Below are positions 60,438 to 64,000 of a stretch of 64,000 nt of DNA, piece after piece; within the stretch, counting starts at the first letter, position 1; each line of letters starts with the position of its first letter. The DNA is from Brevundimonas intermedia. Lineage in GTDB: Bacteria > Pseudomonadota > Alphaproteobacteria > Caulobacterales > Caulobacteraceae. A program made the position numbers and the translations under genes. The notes below the pieces were generated by a model. That model was given only the letters and a program-made list of their open reading frames with translations. It was not told where the DNA came from and did no database searches. The stretch covers positions 468,015 to 532,014 of the forward strand of contig NZ_BSFD01000001.1 of assembly GCF_027922165.1 (NCBI RefSeq), written 5' to 3'.

Positions 60438-61277
60438 TTACTTCGCCTCGGCCCTCACGACCGAACATTGGAGTTCAGCGATACCCTTGAAGACGCACAC
60501 GGCCTGATCCCCGGCGTGCACCCGATGAACCCCGGTGACCGCGCCGGTCGAGACCAGCATCCCGGCCGTCAACGGTCGGCCCCAGCGCGCACAGTGCTCC
60601 AGCAGGAACCGCACCGATTCCAGCGCCCCGCCCTCGAGCGACCGCGAACCGCCTAAGCCGACGCTGGCGTCGTTGATGAAGGTCTCGACCTGGATGTCGT
60701 CCAGCGTATCGCGCCAGTCTTCCAGCTCGGGCCCCACCACCAATCCGCCGTTGTTACCGAAGTCCGACGCCACCACGGCCGAGCCCAGGTCGTTGATCGC
60801 CGACAGGGGACTGCCGGCCAGTTCGACGCCGACGAACACCTTGTCGATCACGGCCCGGGCCTCGTCGATGGTCCACTCGGTCTTGGCGGGATCTACGCCC
60901 GTTCCGATCCTGGCGATGAATTCGGCTTCGACGGCGGCGAATCCGCCCTCGATCTCGGGAAGAGGCGTGGCCGCATCGGCCGTCGCGGGCCAGACATTCG
61001 CGGCGAAAATGGCTCCTGCCAGCCGATGTACGCCCAGCTGCGGCCGCTGGGCCGGCGGCACGCCTCCAACCTTCCAACCCACGACCCTATCGGGCGCCAG
61101 CCCGATGGCGATGTCCTGAATGGCGTAGGATTCGGCCATGGTCTGCGGAATACGGCCTGGATAGTCAGGCGTGCAGCGCCGGGCCAGGCGCGCCGAGACG
61201 AACTGCTGCGCGATCGCCGTCGCTTCGGCGGTCAGGTCCTCGGCAGCGCCGGACATCGTGACGGGCGTCGCGCTCAT
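60438..61277 (-). CDS. 2-keto-4-pentenoate hydratase-type (FAH family) protein
   Basis: A 279-residue protein of the fumarylacetoacetase/hydratase superfamily. Visible conserved parts are VGWKVGGVPPAQRPQLGV, IEGGFAAVEAEFIARIG (metal-binding glutamates), VGVELAGSPLSAINDLGSAVVASDF, and LTAGMLVSTGAVTGVHRVHAG. The common substrates are 2-oxopent-4-enoate-like acids. The usual uronate route does not need such an enzyme, so a variant dehydration or decarboxylation of a 2-keto-3-deoxy acid may be used here. ATG at 61277 is chosen at the start of a plausible N-terminus. It heads the minus-strand operon under a LacI-type operator. Confidence 0.85.
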   Translation of the reverse strand: MSATPVTMSGAAEDLTAEATAIAQQFVSARLARRCTPDYPGRIPQTMAESYAIQDIAIGLAPDRVVGWKVGGVPPAQRPQLGVHRLAGAIFAANVWPATADAATPLPEIEGGFAAVEAEFIARIGTGVDPAKTEWTIDEARAVIDKVFVGVELAGSPLSAINDLGSAVVASDFGNNGGLVVGPELEDWRDTLDDIQVETFINDASVGLGGSRSLEGGALESVRFLLEHCARWGRPLTAGMLVSTGAVTGVHRVHAGDQAVCVFKGIAELQCSVVRAEAK

Positions 61278-61352
61278 GCTGCGCGGCTCGCGGATTGGGG
61301 GGTGGAAGTCAAAGCCGTCGCCTCTTGAACAAGCTTCGATAAGAACCATGAA

Positions 61353-61366
61353 GGAAACCGGTGTCA
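61353..61366. promoter_or_regulatory. LacI-family operator between the FAH gene and lacI-type regulator
   Basis: GGAAACCGGTGTCA is a near-palindrome (ideal TGACACCGGTGTCA) with core ACCGGT. It lies between the divergent hydratase and regulator starts, 76 bases from the first and 82 from the second. A matching site occurs at 63359-63372. Confidence 0.75.
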
Positions 61367-61447
61367 ATCCAGTTTAGAACAGGCCCATGGCGTCGGACGC
61401 GAGTCGCGGCTATGGCTTGAGCTCGACAAGAAGGAAGGAGCCGGACC

Positions 61448-62500
61448 TTGGCTCAAGACGATCCGCGCGCCGGCAAGCCGGGAAAGCGGGCCACCATCAA
61501 CGACGTCGCGCGCGAGGCCAGGGTCTCCAAGAAGACGGTCTCGCGGGTCATCAACCAGTCGCCGTTCGTGAAGACGGACACCCGCGAACGCGTCAACGCC
61601 GTTATCAAGGCGCTGGGTTTCACCCCCGATCCCCAGGCCCGGGGCCTAGCTTTCCGGCGTTCGTTCCTGATCGGCCTGATCTACGACAATCCCAGCCCGA
61701 CCTATGTGGTGAACATGCAGCAGGGGGTTCTGGACGCCCTCAAGGGTTCGGGCCTGGAGCTGGTCGTCCATCCCTGCAACCGCAATTCGCCGACCCTACT
61801 GGAAGATATTCGCGGCTTCGTCGAGCGCCAGCGCCTGTACGGCGTCATTATGCCCCCCTCGGTGTCAGAGGACGAACGGGTCATCGATCTGCTGCGCGAA
61901 CTGGACTGCCCCTATGTCCGCATCGCCTCGGTGGCTCTGGACGAGCCCGAGGTCATGGTGGTGACGAACGACGGCGTGGGCGCCGCCGAAGCGGCCAATC
62001 ATCTGGCGGACCTAGGGCACAGCCGCATCGGCCTGGTGCGCGGACCGGACCTGTTCCGCTCCTCGGCCGTTCGCGGCAAGGGGTTCGTCAACGCCCTGGC
62101 CGCACGCGGCATCCCGCTGGACCCAGACCTCGACTTCAAGGGCGCCTATACGTTCGAATCCGGAGTCGAGGCAGGGCACGCGCTTCTCTCCCTGGCCAAG
62201 CCGCCTAGCGCCATCTTCGCCCTCAACGACGATATGGCCATCGGCGTCATGCAGGCGGCGCGCGAGCGGGGTCTGGAACTGCCGCGCGACCTTTCGGTGG
62301 TGGGTTTCGACGACCTACCGATGGCGGCGCGTGTCTGGCCGAACCTGACGTCGGTCCGGCTTCCGATTCGCGACATGGGGCGGATGGCGGCCGAAAAGCT
62401 TCTGGCGCCCCTGCGCGGTGTCGATCCGGCCAAGCTCCAGCAGCAGGAGGTTCGCCCGGCGCTCGTGACGCGCAAGTCGGCGATCCCCTTGGGCGACTGA
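61448..62500 (+). CDS. LacI-family transcriptional regulator of the uronate cluster
   Basis: A 350-residue repressor. The N-terminal LacI helix-turn-helix is clear (TINDVAREARVSKKTVSRVI) and the hinge helix includes DPQARGLAFRRS. The periplasmic-binding-protein-like effector domain has LIGLIYDNPSPTYVV, GVIMPPSVS, LGHSRIGLVRGPD and FALNDDMAIGVMQAARERG. The start is TTG at 61448, with an AAGGAG ribosome binding site 7 bases before it. The expected operator, centred on ACCGGT, occurs in its own divergent promoter and before the KduD gene. The inducer is probably a uronate breakdown product. Confidence 0.94.
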   Translation: MAQDDPRAGKPGKRATINDVAREARVSKKTVSRVINQSPFVKTDTRERVNAVIKALGFTPDPQARGLAFRRSFLIGLIYDNPSPTYVVNMQQGVLDALKGSGLELVVHPCNRNSPTLLEDIRGFVERQRLYGVIMPPSVSEDERVIDLLRELDCPYVRIASVALDEPEVMVVTNDGVGAAEAANHLADLGHSRIGLVRGPDLFRSSAVRGKGFVNALAARGIPLDPDLDFKGAYTFESGVEAGHALLSLAKPPSAIFALNDDMAIGVMQAARERGLELPRDLSVVGFDDLPMAARVWPNLTSVRLPIRDMGRMAAEKLLAPLRGVDPAKLQQQEVRPALVTRKSAIPLGD

Positions 62501-62515
62501 CCGAACCTGCCGATG

Positions 62516-62560
62516 AGAGGGGTGTCCGGCGCGCGGTCTCCGACGCACCGAACACCCTCT
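62516..62560. terminator. Hairpin between convergent regulator and isomerase genes
   Basis: AGAGGGGTGT (from 62516) pairs with ACACCCTCT (to 62560) with one bulge, around a GC-rich inner loop (CCGGCGCGCGG). It lies in the 66-base gap between convergent stops. No T-run, so moderate support only. Confidence 0.4.
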
Positions 62561-62566
62561 GGTCGA

Positions 62567-63229
62567 TCAGACCGTTTCGAGCACCGGCGCGGCGCTGACG
62601 ACGCTCTTCAGATAGTCGCGAATGCCCTCGTCCGTCGCATTGGCGAAGAAGTATTCGGAGAAACGTTCGCCAGCGACAGCCGCCTTGAGCAGGTCCTGGT
62701 CCATGGACTTCAGAACCGTCAGCATGTCCTTGCAGGTCACGGCTTTCAGATCCTTCAGCACGCCCCGGTTCTTGCGCATGATCTCCGCGCGTTCCCGCGG
62801 ATAGCCCAGGCCGCGCTCGCCTTCGAACAGCTTGCGATAGACGTCCTGCAGATTCAGTTCCGCCGCCCAGCCGAAGCCCTTGGCGTAGGGCATGGAGATG
62901 GCGTTGCCGTCGTTGATCTGGCCGAACAGGAAGGCGTCGGTCGGATCGATGACCAGGCCGCAGAACACGCCCGGCATGCTGTTGCAGGCCAGCATGGAGC
63001 CCATGCCGGTTCCGCAACCGGTGACGACGAAATCGGCGGCGCCCGAGTTCAGCAGAATGCCGGTCAGCAGGCCGTTCATGACATAGGTCAGGGACGCCTT
63101 GTCCTCAGGCGCATACATTCCATAGTGGAACACTTGGTGGCCCATGGGCTCGGCGACGGCGGTCAGGGCGGCGTGCACCGTCTCGCTCTTTGCGGCCTGG
63201 CTGTTTTCGATGATGAGCGCGATCTTCAT
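62567..63229 (-). CDS. RpiB/LacAB-family sugar isomerase, probable DKI isomerase (DhuI-like)
   Basis: A 220-residue protein of the RpiB/LacA/LacB fold. The start MKIALIIENSQAAKSETVHAA is split from the core FVVTGCGTGMGSMLACNS, which carries the active-site cysteine-glycine turn. LVIDPTDAFLFGQINDGNAI matches the catalytic or binding loops. It is longer than typical RpiB (about 150) by a 70-residue helical C-terminal segment. In streptococci the RpiB-family protein DhuI replaces KduI for 4-deoxy-5-hexosulose uronate, and together with a KduD-like enzyme makes KDG. Being divergent from a KduD-type gene fits that role here. Confidence 0.8.
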   Translation of the reverse strand: MKIALIIENSQAAKSETVHAALTAVAEPMGHQVFHYGMYAPEDKASLTYVMNGLLTGILLNSGAADFVVTGCGTGMGSMLACNSMPGVFCGLVIDPTDAFLFGQINDGNAISMPYAKGFGWAAELNLQDVYRKLFEGERGLGYPRERAEIMRKNRGVLKDLKAVTCKDMLTVLKSMDQDLLKAAVAGERFSEYFFANATDEGIRDYLKSVVSAAPVLETV

Positions 63230-63358
63230 GGGGGATTCTCCTGGGTATGACGAGCGCCACCGACCCTATCACAAACGTCGGGGCCCTCGGGCGCCACGAA
63301 GCAGCCGAAGCGGCGAACCTGTGTTTTCAGTTATGGTCTAAGCGTTTGCATCGGTATA

Positions 63359-63372
63359 TGACACCGGTTACC
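63359..63372. promoter_or_regulatory. LacI-family operator between isomerase and KduD genes
   Basis: TGACACCGGTTACC shares the TGACACCGGT half with the site at 61353-61366 (read on the other strand). It lies 63 bases before the KduD ATG and 130 bases before the isomerase start, well placed to repress the KduD promoter and perhaps both. Confidence 0.8.
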
Positions 63373-63434
63373 AACACAGACAAGCCGGGTCCGTTCCGGC
63401 GCCTGAAATAGATCTGAGAGGAAGCGTGCCTGTC

Positions 63435-64000
63435 ATGAGCAACCCATTCGACCTGACCGGCAAGGTCGCCCTGGTCACCGGCGGCAATGTGGGCCTGGGG
63501 CAGGGCATCGCCCTGGCTCTGGCCGCGGCCGGGGCCGACATCGTCTCCGTCGCCCTGTCGGATTCGGACGAGACCGTCGCCAAGGTTCAGGCCCTGGGCC
63601 GTCGCGCCCACGCCGTCAGCGCCGACCTGACCTCGATCGAGCCGGTTGGACGGGTGGTCGAGGAAGCCCTGGCGGCCATGGGCCGGATCGACATTCTGGT
63701 GAACAACGCCGGCCTGATCCGTCGCGCCGACGCGGTGGACTTCACCGAGGCCGACTGGGACCTGGTGATGAACATCAACCTGAAGACGGTCTTCTTCATG
63801 AGCCAGGCGGTCGCCCGCCTGTTCATCAAACAGGGCAACGGCGGCAAGATCATCAACATCGCCTCCATGCTGTCCTTCCAGGGCGGCATCCGCGTGCCGT
63901 CCTATACGGCCTCCAAGTCGGGCGTGGCCGGCCTGACCAAGCTGATGGCCAACGAATGGGCCCCGCATGGCATCACCGCCAACGCCATCGCGCCGGGCTA
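63435..64000 (+). CDS. kduD: KduD-type short-chain dehydrogenase, 3' end missing
   Basis: The first 188 codons of a short-chain dehydrogenase. The NAD-binding motif is VTGGNVGLGQGIALALA, NNAGLIRRADAVDF is the KduD-like strand 4 loop, and the catalytic serine and YxxxK tyrosine/lysine are in NIASMLSFQGG and PSYTASKSGVAGL. LIRRADA and FQGGIRVPSY are usual in 2-deoxy-D-gluconate 3-dehydrogenase/KduD enzymes, which reduce the 2,5-diketo-3-deoxygluconate from unsaturated uronates to KDG. AGAGGAAG precedes an in-frame GTG (63426) and ATG (63435), and the ATG has the better spacing. The end lies beyond the window. Confidence 0.9.
   Translation, partial: MSNPFDLTGKVALVTGGNVGLGQGIALALAAAGADIVSVALSDSDETVAKVQALGRRAHAVSADLTSIEPVGRVVEEALAAMGRIDILVNNAGLIRRADAVDFTEADWDLVMNINLKTVFFMSQAVARLFIKQGNGGKIINIASMLSFQGGIRVPSYTASKSGVAGLTKLMANEWAPHGITANAIAPG

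Noticed and set aside
1..64000. tRNA, rRNA, CRISPR, prophage or insertion sequence
   Set aside because: Reading both strands I saw no cloverleaf-like gene ending in CCA, no regularly spaced repeats with unique spacers, no phage structural or integrase genes and no transposase.

Overview
The window is a very GC-rich alphaproteobacterial chromosome segment, most like the order Caulobacterales (Brevundimonas/Caulobacter group). I infer this from codon use with G or C at nearly every third position, the trpF-trpB-trpA-accD-folC order, an AccD without zinc-finger cysteines, a long C-terminal tail on ribosomal protein L21, DUF2125/DUF2239/DUF3426 genes, and an operator of the Caulobacter xylose-repressor type. 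I see no rRNA, tRNA, CRISPR array, prophage or insertion sequence. Most of the segment is core chromosome, broken up by palindromic repeats and two toxin-antitoxin pairs.

Layout. 0-5 kb: the 3' part of addA, trxA, a secreted GH39 glycosidase behind a xylose-type operator, and a small unknown protein. 5-12 kb (minus strand): rsuA, a Phd/PIN toxin-antitoxin pair, trpF, trpB, a secreted four-cysteine protein, trpA, accD and folC, with several stop/start overlaps. 12-20.9 kb: rsmC-like methyltransferase, a small membrane protein, uppP, a catalytically dead-looking citrate synthase-like protein with a helix-turn-helix, a cation efflux protein, a GST, an HWE-type kinase, a GIY-YIG/DUF2239 divergon and queG. 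21-26 kb: FKBP lipoprotein, ilvA, small envelope proteins, GNAT, rpmA and rplU. 26-36 kb: cfa, a phosphoribosyltransferase, a DUF3426 protein, ftsE-ftsX-DUF218-plsC, an OmpV-like protein, hisC, an unknown protein and DUF2125. 36-44 kb: a DinG-type helicase, a second toxin-antitoxin pair overlapping an Lhr-type helicase, pdeM, and a VanZ-like protein.

43.9-58 kb is a chemosensory locus. One minus-strand operon reads STAS-cheY-cheA-cheW-mcp-cheW-mcp-cheW-cheR-cheB. The mcp-cheW unit is tandemly duplicated and one receptor has three extra 39-residue HAMP-like repeats. A soluble receptor-like coiled-coil protein faces the operon at its far end, and a PAS-PAS hybrid kinase diverges from it at the other.

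58-64 kb is a catabolic island for uronates. It has a LacI-type regulator, an ExuT-like transporter, an FAH-family hydratase, an acetyl-esterase-like secreted hydrolase, an RpiB-family isomerase and a KduD-type dehydrogenase. Matching palindromic operators lie in both divergent promoter regions.

The strongest leads are the soluble receptor-like protein, the citrate synthase-like putative regulator, the palindromic element inserted in frame in the Lhr helicase, the toxin-antitoxin pairs joined to housekeeping operons, the paired boxes of the GIY-YIG/DUF2239 divergon, and a terminator-like leader before rplU.
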